A DNA stretch of 41,455 nucleotides from Candidatus Benthortus lauensis (GTDB lineage: Archaea; Thermoproteota; Nitrososphaeria_A; Caldarchaeales; Wolframiiraptoraceae): positions 1-41,455 of the forward strand of contig JAHSRM010000019.1 of NCBI GenBank assembly GCA_021650775.1, written 5' to 3'. The notes under the pieces were generated by a model that had not been told where the DNA came from, did no database searches, and saw only the letters and a list, made by a program, of their open reading frames with translations. The position numbers and the translations under genes were made by a program. Below, one piece after another: positions 17,946 to 26,736 of the stretch; within the stretch, counting starts at the first letter, position 1, and each line of letters begins with the position of its first letter.

Positions 17946-17969
17946 GAATCTCAAAGAGGGAATTGAAAG
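17946..17969 (+). repeat. Solitary CRISPR repeat beyond the cmr operon
   Basis: A 24-nt copy of the array repeat, 22 of 24 bases identical, in the same orientation, 8.1 kb after the array. The tag is ATTGAAAG rather than GTTGAAAG. The 3' stem arm is GGGA, which still pairs with TCTC through one wobble. No second repeat or spacer follows. It overlaps the 3' end of the convergent cPGS-like gene and supplies its last codons. Confidence 0.93.
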
Positions 17970-19270
17970 GTTTTCTGTAGTATGTCTTCTAGGTTTGGTC
18001 TTCCTGTTTCTTTTAGTTCGTATCTTACTTTTGTGTAGGGTTTGTTTATTTTGATTAGTTTTGCTAGGTTTATTGGTGTTCCTAGGATTATTGTGTCGCA
18101 TTCTGCGTTATTTATTGTTTCCTCTAGTTCTCTTATCTGTCTTTTTCCGTATCCCATGGCTGGGAGTACGGGTCCTATGTGCTTGTATTTTTGGTAGGTT
18201 TCCTTGATTGAGCCGACTGCGTAGGGTCTTGGGTCTATTATCTCTTTTGCTCCGTGTTCTTTTGCGGCTATGAATCCTAGGGAGAAGCTCATTCCTCCGT
18301 GGGTTACTGTTGGCCCGTCCTCGACTACTAGGACTCTTTTGCCCCTGATTAGCTCCGGGTTTGTTACGTGGATTCTTGAGGTTGCCCTGATTATTAGGGC
18401 TTTGCTGTTGAGTCTGCGGATGTTCTCCTCTATCTTCCTTACGTTGCTGGGTTCGGCGTCCTCTATCTTTGTGATTACTACTGCGTCGGCCATCCTGACG
18501 TTTACCTCGCCTGGGAATGCATCTGCCTCCTGGCCTGGTCTGAGTGCGTCTGCCACTGTTATCATGAGGGTTGGCTTGTAGAAGGGCATGTCGTTGTTCC
18601 CGCCGTCCCATATTATTACGTCTGCGTCCTTGGATGCTGCCTCGAGGACCTTGGCGTAGTCTATGCCTGCGTAGACCTTGTTCCCCATCTCTAGGTGGGG
18701 CTCGTATTCCTCCCTCTCCTCTATCGTGCACTCGTATCTGTCTAGGTCTTCCAGGGACTTGAACTCCTGGACCACGTGTTTGAGGGAGCCATAGGGCATG
18801 GGATGTCTTACCACGTTGAACCTTACGCCGTGTTGCCTGAGTATCTGGGCGACCCTCCTGGCCACCATGCTCTTCCCTGCGCCTGTCCTGACGGCGGTTA
18901 CGGCGATTACGGGTATGGGTGGTTTGAGCATGGTTGAGTTAGGTCCGAGTAGCATGAAGTCTGCTCCTGCGGCTAGGACGGCTGAGGCCTTGTGCATGAC
19001 CTCCTCGTGGGTTAGGTCGCTGTAGGCTAGGACGACTAGGTCCACCCCCTTCTCCCTTATGAGCTCGGGCAGCATGTCCTCCGGGTAGATGGGTATCCCC
19101 TCCGGGTATCTTGGGCCCGCTAGCTCGGGTGGGTAGACCCTGCCCTCTATTCCGGGTATCTGGGCGGCCGTGAAGGCCACCACCTCGTATTCTGGGCTGT
19201 CCCTGAAGTAGACGTTGAAGTTGTGGAAGTCCCTTCCAGCCGCACCCATTATGATTACCTTCCTGGGCAT
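17951..19270 (-). CDS. Cyclic 2,3-diphosphoglycerate synthetase-like GTPase/ATPase
   Basis: A 439-residue protein of the archaeal cDPG synthetase family, which closes 2,3-diphosphoglycerate to the cyclic form in methanogens; in other thermophiles its product is unproven. The N-terminal Rossmann part reads KVIIMGAAGRDFHNFNVYFR. The P-loop TAVRTGAGKS is at about 125-134, followed by RHPMPYGSL and DVIIWDGGNND. The ATG at 19270 is clear. TTATAA at about 19294-19299 would give a leaderless start and overlaps the palindrome shared with thiW. The last five residues (FQFPL) and the stop lie inside the stray CRISPR repeat. GC falls steeply in the final 150 bases of the gene. Confidence 0.88.
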   Translation of the reverse strand: MPRKVIIMGAAGRDFHNFNVYFRDSPEYEVVAFTAAQIPGIEGRVYPPELAGPRYPEGIPIYPEDMLPELIREKGVDLVVLAYSDLTHEEVMHKASAVLAAGADFMLLGPNSTMLKPPIPVIAVTAVRTGAGKSMVARRVAQILRQHGVRFNVVRHPMPYGSLKHVVQEFKSLEDLDRYECTIEEREEYEPHLEMGNKVYAGIDYAKVLEAASKDADVIIWDGGNNDMPFYKPTLMITVADALRPGQEADAFPGEVNVRMADAVVITKIEDAEPSNVRKIEENIRRLNSKALIIRATSRIHVTNPELIRGKRVLVVEDGPTVTHGGMSFSLGFIAAKEHGAKEIIDPRPYAVGSIKETYQKYKHIGPVLPAMGYGKRQIRELEETINNAECDTIILGTPINLAKLIKINKPYTKVRYELKETGRPNLEDILQKTFQFPL

Positions 19271-19281
19271 CTCTGCTCACC

Positions 19282-19311
19282 TATAAGCGGGTTATAATCA
19301 TGGTTATATTG
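19282..19311 (+). promoter_or_regulatory. thiW promoter with candidate thiamine operator
   Basis: TATAA-GCGGG-TTATA at 19282-19296 is a perfect 5-base inverted repeat. Six bases after its 13-bp core (ending 19295) comes GGTTATATTG (19302-19311), the likely BRE/TATA region of thiW, with the thiW ATG at 19337. The same 13-bp core, 6-bp gap and 10-bp promoter occur upstream of ykoE. The palindrome also covers the likely TATA box of the divergent cPGS-like gene. Confidence 0.6.
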
Positions 19312-19336
19312 GCAAGGGGAGCCAGGTCCTCCGGGT

Positions 19337-19921
19337 ATGATGGAGGTAGGCGTGGCTAAAAGGGTTGCCTTCCTAGCCCTCTTCACCGCCCTGGGAGTGA
19401 TGATAGCGCCATTCTTCTGGTTCCAGTTCCTGGCCACCAAGGCTTTCCCGGGCCAGCACCTGGTCAATGGGCTTGCGGGCGTGATTATTGGGCCGTGGTG
19501 GGCGGGGCTTGCGGCGGTCTTCATAGGAGTTATAAGGAATATGCTGGGCATAGGGACCGTCTACGCCTTCCCCGGGGGGATTCCTGGGGCTATAGTGGTG
19601 GGGCTGGCATACAAGCTTACCAGAAGGTCTAGGAACAGGCTCATCCGATACTCGGCCGCCCTCCTCGAGCCTGTAGGGACCGTGATTATAGGCGGGACGC
19701 TCTCGCTCTTCCTGGTCGCACCCTTGATGGGGCATACGAGGCTAACCGACCCCCTGGCCGAGATGGGCCTAGCCTTCCTCCCCATATTCTGGGCTGGGTG
19801 GGCTGCCAGCTCTGTTCCCGGGGCGGTGATAAGCTATGTGGTGCTCCTGGCCCTCGATAGGATGGGCGTCATGCCGCATATAGAGGTGGTTGAGAGGGTT
19901 CAGCGGTCGGCCCAGACATAG
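19337..19921 (+). CDS. thiW: ThiW, ECF transporter S component (thiazole)
   Basis: Membrane substrate-binding subunit for hydroxyethylthiazole, the thiamine thiazole precursor; 194 residues with about five to six membrane segments. The family stretch FPGQHLVNGLAGVIIGPWWA and IGVIRNMLGIGTVYAFPGG are visible. It needs an ECF energizing module: the T and ATPase subunits at 33886-35824 could be shared, though they seem tied to YkoE. Two ATGs start the frame; the first is used. Its end overlaps the convergent gtrA-like gene by 22 bases. Confidence 0.9.
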   Translation: MMEVGVAKRVAFLALFTALGVMIAPFFWFQFLATKAFPGQHLVNGLAGVIIGPWWAGLAAVFIGVIRNMLGIGTVYAFPGGIPGAIVVGLAYKLTRRSRNRLIRYSAALLEPVGTVIIGGTLSLFLVAPLMGHTRLTDPLAEMGLAFLPIFWAGWAASSVPGAVISYVVLLALDRMGVMPHIEVVERVQRSAQT

Positions 19922-20328
19922 GCGTCGCTCGTGTAGAAGTTTGCTAGGACGCCGAACCCTATTGAGAGGAAGTATGAGGGTAGGGACGGGAGGCCGAGGA
20001 CATCCACTAGGATGAACAGTGAGCCCAGGGTGGTTAGGAGTCCTAGGAGCCTGGAGAGATGGAAGGCGCCGGCCCTAATCAGTATGTGCATTCCGCCCCT
20101 CCTCTCCCTGAAGGTCCAGAGATGGTTCAGGATGAAGTTATTCACTATGGAGACCTCGGTGGCTATGGCCCCTGCAACTAGGTGATGGGTCGCCAGATAC
20201 TCTGTAAGTATCCAGAAGAGGCCCATATTGACTATGACGCCAACCCCCCCAACCACGTTGAATTTCAGGAAAGTCTTGGATAGAATCCTGCCCTTAACCC
20301 ATGAGATAATCCTCGAGATAATCCCCAT
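19900..20328 (-). CDS. GtrA-like membrane protein
   Basis: A 142-residue protein with four membrane segments. FLKFNVVGGVGVIVNMGLFWIL, EVSIVNNFILNHLWTFRER and the C-terminal FYTSDAYVWADR match the GtrA family. GtrA proteins are thought to carry polyprenyl-linked sugars across the membrane, often with a glycosyltransferase. No such partner gene is adjacent here, so the substrate is unknown. It starts with ATG nine bases after the endonuclease IV stop on the same strand and is probably cotranscribed with it. Confidence 0.88.
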   Translation of the reverse strand: MGIISRIISWVKGRILSKTFLKFNVVGGVGVIVNMGLFWILTEYLATHHLVAGAIATEVSIVNNFILNHLWTFRERRGGMHILIRAGAFHLSRLLGLLTTLGSLFILVDVLGLPSLPSYFLSIGFGVLANFYTSDAYVWADR

Positions 20329-20337
20329 GACGCATCA

Positions 20338-21177
20338 TTACTTGGCTAGCTTCTTGAGCTTGGCCAGGTTTGTCGAGAAGTCTCCCTTGGAGTCCACGGG
20401 CGTCTCCAGTATGAATGGTAGGTCTCTTAGGGCTGGGTGGTGGAGGAGCTCCCTGAACCCCTTCGACCCTATCTTACCCAACCCTATGTGCTCATGCCTG
20501 TCTATGTGGCTTCCAAGCCCGCCCTTGGAGTCATTTGCGTGAACCACCTTGAGCTTGTCGAGGCCGATTATGTTGTCGAAGTCCTCGAGGGTCGTGTAGA
20601 CCGCCTCACGTGTCCTCAGGTCATAGCCTGCTGCGAATGCGTGGCATGTGTCGAAGCATATCCCGACCCTGTCCTCATACTCTATGTGGTTCAGGATTCT
20701 CCGTATGTCCTCGAACCTGGAGCCAACGCTGTTCTTCTGCCCAGCCATGTTCTCCAGCAATATGACTACATCGTTCTCCACCTTGGAGAGGGCCGTGTTC
20801 ACGGCCTCGGCCACACGCTTTATCCCCACATCGAGCCCCTTCCCCAGGTGGCTCCCTATATGGACCACAAGGTATCTTAGCCCCAGCCTGCCGGCCCTAT
20901 CCACCTCCTCGATAAGTGAGGCGAGGGACTTCTTGAAGGAGTCGGAGACAGGGGAGGCTATGTTCGGGAGATACGGCATATGGGCCACGGCAACCTCGAA
21001 ACCATGCATCTCCATCTTCCTCCTGAATGCATCCGCCTCCTGGGGCTTGAGGGGCTTAGCCTTCCAGCCCCTGGGATTCCTTGTGAATATCTGGAAGGTC
21101 GTGCACCCTAGCTCCACGGCCCTATCAACGGCCTTATCAAGCGAGCCGGATATCGAGACATGGGCGCCCAGCAGCAT
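20338..21177 (-). CDS. nfo: Endonuclease IV (AP endonuclease)
   Basis: Zinc TIM-barrel enzyme that cuts 5' to abasic sites in base excision repair; 279 residues, normal length. Visible metal-ligand motifs are LLGAHVSISGSLDKA, YLVVHIGSHLG, VILLENMAG, GICFDTCHAFAAGYD, VHANDSKGGLGSHIDRHEHIG and LPFILETP. All three trinuclear-zinc clusters of ligands appear intact. The ATG follows an AT-rich patch (TTTAAA near 21213) that could be its TATA box. The gtrA-like gene follows downstream. Confidence 0.95.
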   Translation of the reverse strand: MLLGAHVSISGSLDKAVDRAVELGCTTFQIFTRNPRGWKAKPLKPQEADAFRRKMEMHGFEVAVAHMPYLPNIASPVSDSFKKSLASLIEEVDRAGRLGLRYLVVHIGSHLGKGLDVGIKRVAEAVNTALSKVENDVVILLENMAGQKNSVGSRFEDIRRILNHIEYEDRVGICFDTCHAFAAGYDLRTREAVYTTLEDFDNIIGLDKLKVVHANDSKGGLGSHIDRHEHIGLGKIGSKGFRELLHHPALRDLPFILETPVDSKGDFSTNLAKLKKLAK

Positions 21178-21253
21178 CGGTCTCGGCGTCTCTCATTAGG
21201 GTTCCACGCTTTAAATCTTTAACCCCCGTGGGCTGCCCCGGGTAATCGTGGAG

Positions 21254-23338
21254 TTATTCCGTGAGAAGCCTGTATAGGTTCTCGGGGCTTGTAGTCGGCT
21301 CCTCGCATCTATAGTTCCTGCAGACGTAGGCCGTAGGCCTCCCATCCCTCATCCCCATCTCCCTGGCATAGGGGATTAGCTCGGTTACCTCGTGGCCAGG
21401 CTCAGGTATCAGGGCCACAACCTTGTTGGGGTGGTAAACCCTTCTGACGGCTCCTAGCATCTCCCGTGTCCCCGGATCCCCTGGTTCTCCTACAATTATT
21501 ATCTCGTATGTTGGCCCCAGTGCGTAGTCGAGGGCCGAGGCTAGGTGGACTAGTCCCTCAGGGGTCCTCCACATGGGTTCGGAGAATGCCTTGAGGGTCT
21601 TCTCAGCCATCTCCATATACTTGGGTTCGCCTGTGAGGTGGTGCAGCCCGATTAGTAGGTGGGTTGCCACGGAGTTTCCAGAGGGGTAGGCGGAGTCGTA
21701 TGCATCCCTCCTCCTGACCAGGACCTCCTCATGCTCCCTAGACGTGAAGTAGAATCCCCCGCTCTCAGGGTCCCAGAAGAGCTCAATCATCTTCTCCGCA
21801 AGCCTTATGGACCATCTGAGGTAATGGGGCTTGAAGGAGGCCTGATAGAGTTCCAAGAGACCCCACCCCATAAATGCGTAGTCGTCCAGGAACCCTGGTA
21901 TCGAGGCCTCCCCATCCCTGAACCTGTGGAGCAGCCCGCCGTCATCCACCATGTTGCCAAGGATGAACCCCGCAGCCTTCTCAGCCGCCTCAAGCATCTC
22001 CGCCATACCTAGGGCCTGATACGCCTTCGAGAGGGCTCCTATCGTCAGCCCATTCCAGTCTGCCAGAATCTTGTCATCCTTGCTCGGCCTAACCCTGTTC
22101 TCCCTAGCCTCGAATAGTATGTCCCTAATCTCCCTGAGTTTTCTCCGAAGCTCCTCGATTGTTAGCCCGAGTTCTCGGGCGAGCTCGTCCAGGGGCCTCT
22201 TCACGTGGAGTATGTTTTTCCCCGAGAGTCTGCCGGTTGATTCCTCGACGAAGTTTCCCTCCTCCTTTAGGCCATAGACCTTTACGGCTATCTCGTATAG
22301 CCCTCTTCCCAAGATGTCCCTCACCTCCTCCAGCCTCCAGAGATAGTATCTCCCCTCCTCTCCCTCGCTCTCCGCATCCTCGGCCGAGTAGAACCCTCCC
22401 CCAGGCGCCATCATGTCCCTAGCCAGGTATTCGAATATCTCGGAGGCTGTCTCACGGTAGAGTTGGCTGCCTGTCGCCTGATAGGCCTCCGTGTATGCTA
22501 TTAGGGCTGCTGCCTGGTCGTAGAGCATCTTCTCGAAGTGGGGGAGAATCCAGTATGCATCGGTTGAGTATCTGTGAAGCCCGTATCCCAGGTGGTCGTA
22601 TATCCCACCCATCCTAATCGCCGTAAGCATCTTCTCAGCCATCATCAGGGCGGCCTTCTCCCCATGCCTCTTCCAATACCTTAGAAGGAAGGAGACCCTG
22701 TGAAGCGACGGGAACTTGGGGGCGGAGCCGAATCCACCGTTCCTCCAGTCGAATGCCTGGAAGAGCGACTCATACACACGGTCCAACAGGTCTTCCCCGA
22801 GCTCGTAGGTCTTCTCAGGTTTTCTTGCGGTAATCTTGGAGAGGAGGGACGCCACCTGGTCGGCTGACCTCAGGAGCTCCTTCCTCCTCTTCCTCCACAT
22901 CTCTCCAACAGTCTGGATTAGCTCCCTCATACCCATCATCCCCATCCTGCTCTCCTTCGGAATGTAGGTGGCTGCGAAGAACGGCTTCTTGTCCGGAGTC
23001 ATGATTACGTTGAGGGGCCATCCACCGCTCCCGGTCATCATCTGGCAGACCAGCATGTATGTGGAGTCTATGTCGGGCCTCTCCTCCCTATCCACCTTGA
23101 CGCACACAAACGTCTCATTCATCATCCTAGCTATCTCGGGGTCCTCGAAGGACTCCCTCTCCATCACATGGCACCAGTGGCAGGTGGAGTAGCCTATTGA
23201 GAGGAAGATTGGCTTGTCCTCCCTCCTCGCCTTCTCGAAAGCCTCCTCACACCACGGATACCAGTCCACCGGGTTGTAGGCATGCTGGAGCAGATAAGGG
23301 CTCTTCTCCCTTATCAACCTGTTCGGCTTCCTATTCAT
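21254..23338 (-). CDS. Thioredoxin-domain DUF255 protein (YyaL/SPATA20-like)
   Basis: A 694-residue cytosolic protein. The N-terminal thioredoxin-like domain has [17 protein letters not shown] and the CHWC pair at Cys53/Cys56, followed by [16 protein letters not shown]. The rest is an alpha/alpha toroid like N-acylglucosamine 2-epimerase/glycosidase folds, with [20 protein letters not shown] and [10 protein letters not shown]. The family is widespread but the substrate is unknown; neither redox nor sugar activity is proven. The ATG at 23338 is followed directly by the conserved N-terminus. It is divergent from the fumarase-like gene, with 59 bases between starts. Confidence 0.9.
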   Translation of the reverse strand: MNRKPNRLIREKSPYLLQHAYNPVDWYPWCEEAFEKARREDKPIFLSIGYSTCHWCHVMERESFEDPEIARMMNETFVCVKVDREERPDIDSTYMLVCQMMTGSGGWPLNVIMTPDKKPFFAATYIPKESRMGMMGMRELIQTVGEMWRKRRKELLRSADQVASLLSKITARKPEKTYELGEDLLDRVYESLFQAFDWRNGGFGSAPKFPSLHRVSFLLRYWKRHGEKAALMMAEKMLTAIRMGGIYDHLGYGLHRYSTDAYWILPHFEKMLYDQAAALIAYTEAYQATGSQLYRETASEIFEYLARDMMAPGGGFYSAEDAESEGEEGRYYLWRLEEVRDILGRGLYEIAVKVYGLKEEGNFVEESTGRLSGKNILHVKRPLDELARELGLTIEELRRKLREIRDILFEARENRVRPSKDDKILADWNGLTIGALSKAYQALGMAEMLEAAEKAAGFILGNMVDDGGLLHRFRDGEASIPGFLDDYAFMGWGLLELYQASFKPHYLRWSIRLAEKMIELFWDPESGGFYFTSREHEEVLVRRRDAYDSAYPSGNSVATHLLIGLHHLTGEPKYMEMAEKTLKAFSEPMWRTPEGLVHLASALDYALGPTYEIIIVGEPGDPGTREMLGAVRRVYHPNKVVALIPEPGHEVTELIPYAREMGMRDGRPTAYVCRNYRCEEPTTSPENLYRLLTE

Positions 23339-23397
23339 CAGGGGAGCCTCCGCATCCAGGCCATCAACTCATGAAATAAAGATTTAGAGCCAACTCA

Positions 23398-24807
23398 ATG
23401 GCTTGGTTTAGGTCAGGGAGGATTATTAGATGGTTTGGGAGGTATCTTGGTGTGTATAGGGTTGAGAGGGACTATTTGGGGGAGGTTGAGGTCCCGTGGG
23501 ATGCCTACTGGGGTGCGTGGACCCAAAGGGGTTTGAGGCTCTATAAGGCTGCTCCAGCCTATCCCGAGGTCTTCATAAAGTCCTACGTGATGGTCAAGAT
23601 GGCTGCGGCGTTAGCAAACATGGAGCTGGGAGTCCTGGATAGGGAGAGGGGGGAGGCCATAGTCAAGGCATGCGGGGAGATACTTGGGGGGAAGCTGCTC
23701 GACCAGTTTCCGACAAGTCAGATAAACTCCGGGGCAGGAACCATCATGAACATGAACGTGAATGAGGTTATAGCTAATAGGGCCTTGGAGATTATGGGGA
23801 GGAGGCGTGGAGAATACTCGGTAATCCATCCGAACGACCACGTGAATATGAGTCAATCGACTAACGATACCTTCCCAACGGCTCTAAGGGTTGCCTGCCT
23901 ATTGATGTGGAGGCGTGTTAAGCCCCTTTTCATGGACGCTGCAACCACCTTTCAAGACCTATCGAAGAATTATCGCGATGTAGTCAGGATAGGTAAGACC
24001 CACTACCGGAATGCTGTCCCAACAACGTTCGGCAGATTGTTCCGCTCCTACGCCGAGATAATTAGGCGTGGCCTAGAGCACATCGATGAAGCGGCCGAGA
24101 GGCTCGAGGAGGTTCCCCTAGGTGGAACGGCGGTGGGAGCTGGGACAAATGCCCCTAGAGGGTTCAGGGAGAAGGCCGTGAAGAACCTATCCGAGATATC
24201 GGGTCTGAGGCTTAGGGCCATGGAGCCTCCGGAGATAGGTCTCCAGAGCCTGGGAGACTATGAACGATTCTCCAACGCAATCTCTACGTTGGCCTCAGAC
24301 CTAATTAAGATAAACAACGACATCATGTTTATGTCGTTTATTGGGGAGCTGGAGCTGAAGCCCCTACATGGAGGCTCTTCAATAATGCCGGGTAAAATCA
24401 ATCCATCAATCTTCGAGCACGCAAACATGGTGCTTATTCAGGTTCAAGGCTATTCGTCAGCAATCAGGATGGCGTCCCCTCTAGGACACATGGACCTAAA
24501 CGTCTACATGCCGCTTATTGCACGATGCTTGATGGAGTCTTTAATTATGCTTGAGAAGATGCTTCCACCGTATATTGGGGATGGTTTAGGAGGTTTAAGG
24601 CCGGGGAAGCCGGGGTCGGTTTTTAGGAACCCTGCAACAGCGACCTTGCTGAGCGGTAGGTTTGGATACGATAAGGCTGCGGAGATATATTCTTTGGTGG
24701 AGTCGGGTCTCGATATACGTGATGCTGCCTCGAGGATTCTAGGGATAAGCAGGGAGGAGGTGGAGAATATAATTAGGGAAGAGTTGGGTAAGCTTACTCC
24801 TCGATGA
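23398..24807 (+). CDS. Fumarase/aspartase superfamily lyase, probably fumarase class II
   Basis: A 469-residue homotetramer-type lyase. It has GEVEVPWDAYWGAWTQRG, HPNDHVNMSQSTNDTFP, GKTHYRNAVP with catalytic-region His202, LGGTAVGAGTNAPRG and the signature loop GSSIMPGKINPS at about 326-337 with the catalytic Ser. A His in GKTH favours fumarase over aspartase, which has GRTQ. Departures from bacterial FumC are the Trp-rich AYWGAWTQR, and NAVPTTFGRLF in place of the usual DAVP(x)TLGQEF. The N-terminus has an extra basic, aromatic stretch of about 18 residues. Fumarate hydration in the citric-acid cycle is the best guess. Its 3' end overlaps the convergent cupredoxin gene by 14 bases. Confidence 0.8.
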   Translation: MAWFRSGRIIRWFGRYLGVYRVERDYLGEVEVPWDAYWGAWTQRGLRLYKAAPAYPEVFIKSYVMVKMAAALANMELGVLDRERGEAIVKACGEILGGKLLDQFPTSQINSGAGTIMNMNVNEVIANRALEIMGRRRGEYSVIHPNDHVNMSQSTNDTFPTALRVACLLMWRRVKPLFMDAATTFQDLSKNYRDVVRIGKTHYRNAVPTTFGRLFRSYAEIIRRGLEHIDEAAERLEEVPLGGTAVGAGTNAPRGFREKAVKNLSEISGLRLRAMEPPEIGLQSLGDYERFSNAISTLASDLIKINNDIMFMSFIGELELKPLHGGSSIMPGKINPSIFEHANMVLIQVQGYSSAIRMASPLGHMDLNVYMPLIARCLMESLIMLEKMLPPYIGDGLGGLRPGKPGSVFRNPATATLLSGRFGYDKAAEIYSLVESGLDIRDAASRILGISREEVENIIREELGKLTPR

Positions 24808-25381
24808 TTAGCACTCCCCTCATACCTAACTCCGCATGCCCGGGCACGGAGCATATATAGTCGAATCTCCCGGGGGACCTGGCTATGAAGGATACTGTGC
24901 CGCTCTCACCCGGCGGAATCCAGCCCATCTCCTCTGTTATTAGCCCGGGTATAAAGAAGTCGTGCGGCACTGTTCCCTCGTTTATGAATGTTATCACCAC
25001 CTTATCGCCCACCTTAACCCTAATCTCCGGGTTGGTTCCGTTAAACGCCCACTCCGCACCTATCATAGTTATATGAACCTCCCTTGTGAAAGTCTCTTCC
25101 TCGCCAGCCTGTAGGGTTCCCTGGATTATCGGGACGCCTATGCCTCCTATCGCCACCAATACAACCAGGCCTATCGTGAGGGAGTGTTTCTTAGACCATC
25201 TGTCAGAGCCTCTAAGGATGCTTGCCGGAAGAAGTATCAGCCCGATTACTAGGAGCAGTAGCGCGAACCCCCTCATCTCCACAAAGGTCTCGGCTATACC
25301 TGAGAATATCGAGAGCCATACACCGCCTATCCCCATCAAAATTAAGAGAACGCTGGGCAGGAAAAGCTCGTTATCCATCAC
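24794..25381 (-). CDS. Membrane-anchored type 1 copper (cupredoxin) protein
   Basis: A 195-residue protein with three N-terminal membrane segments and a C-terminal cupredoxin domain outside the cell membrane. The ligand set is His in GTVPHDFFIPG and Cys/His/Met in CSVPGHAELGM (C-x4-H-x4-M). The second Cys of a CuA site is absent, so this is a blue-copper site rather than a cytochrome oxidase subunit II centre, although the overall layout (membrane segments, then cupredoxin) resembles subunit II. Its start overlaps the cytochrome b stop by four bases, so it is the third gene of the Rieske/cytochrome b operon and a likely electron acceptor of that complex. Confidence 0.85.
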   Translation of the reverse strand: MMDNELFLPSVLLILMGIGGVWLSIFSGIAETFVEMRGFALLLLVIGLILLPASILRGSDRWSKKHSLTIGLVVLVAIGGIGVPIIQGTLQAGEEETFTREVHITMIGAEWAFNGTNPEIRVKVGDKVVITFINEGTVPHDFFIPGLITEEMGWIPPGESGTVSFIARSPGRFDYICSVPGHAELGMRGVLIIEE

Positions 25382-26736
25382 TTGGACACCCCCTGAGATG
25401 ACGCAAATCTAAGCAGGTGGAGGAGGAATCCGAATATCATTAGTGATGCGCCAATCTCTATCAATGCTAATTGCTGCTGACCTGCGGTGTATGCTTGGAG
25501 GGCTAGCCCTGCTATTACTAGCTGGAGAATTATTAGGATTATGGCTCCAAGTGTGGCGGCCTTGTCGCTGACCCTAATCTTGAATGTCTGCGGCGTCTCC
25601 CTAGGCCTCTTCTTTCTCTTCTCCTTGACCCATTCGGAGGCAGCCAACGTTAGGGCAAACGCCGCCAGAGTAACTGCTATGAGTGTCCCGTAATATGGTA
25701 GCGGGTCTATCTCCAGCCTCTCCGCAAGCTCTATTGTGGGATCGGGGTTCACGTAGAATCCCCAGACCGTTGTGACTATTATCTGGCCTAATGCGGCCAC
25801 GCCTATCCCGCTGACCCAGGGCCTCTCGCTCCAGTGGACGGCCTTCTTCCTGTCTATGAATGGGATTGCTAGGAAGAGGAGTATGAAGAGGGTGGGGGCC
25901 AGCACGCCTGCAACGAACTTGTCTATGCCGGTTCTAATGAAGGCGTAGAGGCTTGTAAGATACCACTCTGGAACGGTTATCCCCGGCGGCACCTCTGGGG
26001 TAAACTTTGCTCCAAGATCCACCGGGAAGATTCCTGCAGTAACTATTATTCCTCCGGCTATCACGGATATCATGGGTAGGTCTAGGATTAGGTTTCGCGG
26101 GAAGTGGAGGAGCATGAGGATTCCCATTAGGACTGGGATTAGGAAGACGTGAAACACGTAAAATCTTATCACTATGTCGCTGAACCCCGAGCCCATTAAC
26201 AGTTGGGCTAATGTGGGGCCTATGAAGGGTATCGAGTTTGTTAGGGATGCTCCTATGTTTATTGCGAGGACCGCCCTCTCATTCAGTATTAGGTCGTATC
26301 CCGTGTATGCCTCAATCACTGTAAGGACTCCGAGGAGGACGCCTGTAATCCAGATGACCTCGTTCCTCAGCTTGTATTTTCCTGCGAAGAATTGGTAGAA
26401 CATGTGGTAGAGTGCGAGGAAGACCATGGCGTTGGAGGCGTGGTAGTGGATGTTCCTTAGGATGAAGCCGAACTCTATATCGTCGTTTATTGCCTTGACG
26501 CTGTCGTAGGCGGATGTTAGGCTGGGCTTGTAGTAGAACATTAGGAGGACGCCTGTAATCCCCAGGATTATGAAGGTTATGAAGGTGAGCATCCCGAGGA
26601 ACCCGTGGGGGTTAAGGAACCTCTTAGGCTGGAAGAACCGGATGCCCATGAATATCGTCCGCTCTAGCCTCGAGAGGGTCCACTCATAGGCCTCGACAAT
26701 CCTGCTTTTCTTAGCTTCCTGCTGCTTCTTTGCCAT
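25378..26736 (-). CDS. Cytochrome b (bc1/b6f-type complex)
   Basis: Quinol-oxidising membrane subunit, 452 residues in one chain (fused b6 plus subunit IV parts). Haem ligands are His97/His111 and His196/His211. The second pair is spaced x14, as in b6, rather than x13. The Qo-site motif is PEWY at 256-259. A long loop after it and a C-terminal extension of three or so further membrane helices follow. The N-terminal 25 residues are basic. Its start overlaps the end of the Rieske gene by 26 bases. Together they form a quinol:electron-carrier oxidoreductase; no cytochrome c1/f gene is present. Confidence 0.93.
   Translation of the reverse strand: MAKKQQEAKKSRIVEAYEWTLSRLERTIFMGIRFFQPKRFLNPHGFLGMLTFITFIILGITGVLLMFYYKPSLTSAYDSVKAINDDIEFGFILRNIHYHASNAMVFLALYHMFYQFFAGKYKLRNEVIWITGVLLGVLTVIEAYTGYDLILNERAVLAINIGASLTNSIPFIGPTLAQLLMGSGFSDIVIRFYVFHVFLIPVLMGILMLLHFPRNLILDLPMISVIAGGIIVTAGIFPVDLGAKFTPEVPPGITVPEWYLTSLYAFIRTGIDKFVAGVLAPTLFILLFLAIPFIDRKKAVHWSERPWVSGIGVAALGQIIVTTVWGFYVNPDPTIELAERLEIDPLPYYGTLIAVTLAAFALTLAASEWVKEKRKKRPRETPQTFKIRVSDKAATLGAIILIILQLVIAGLALQAYTAGQQQLALIEIGASLMIFGFLLHLLRFASSQGVSK

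Noticed and set aside
8567-17969. Insertion sequence or integrase-driven island
   Set aside because: No transposase, integrase, terminal inverted repeat or tRNA attachment site is visible at either edge.
19271-19336. TPP riboswitch upstream of thiW
   Set aside because: The gap is only 66 bases and has none of the conserved thi-box elements; a promoter with a palindrome explains it better.
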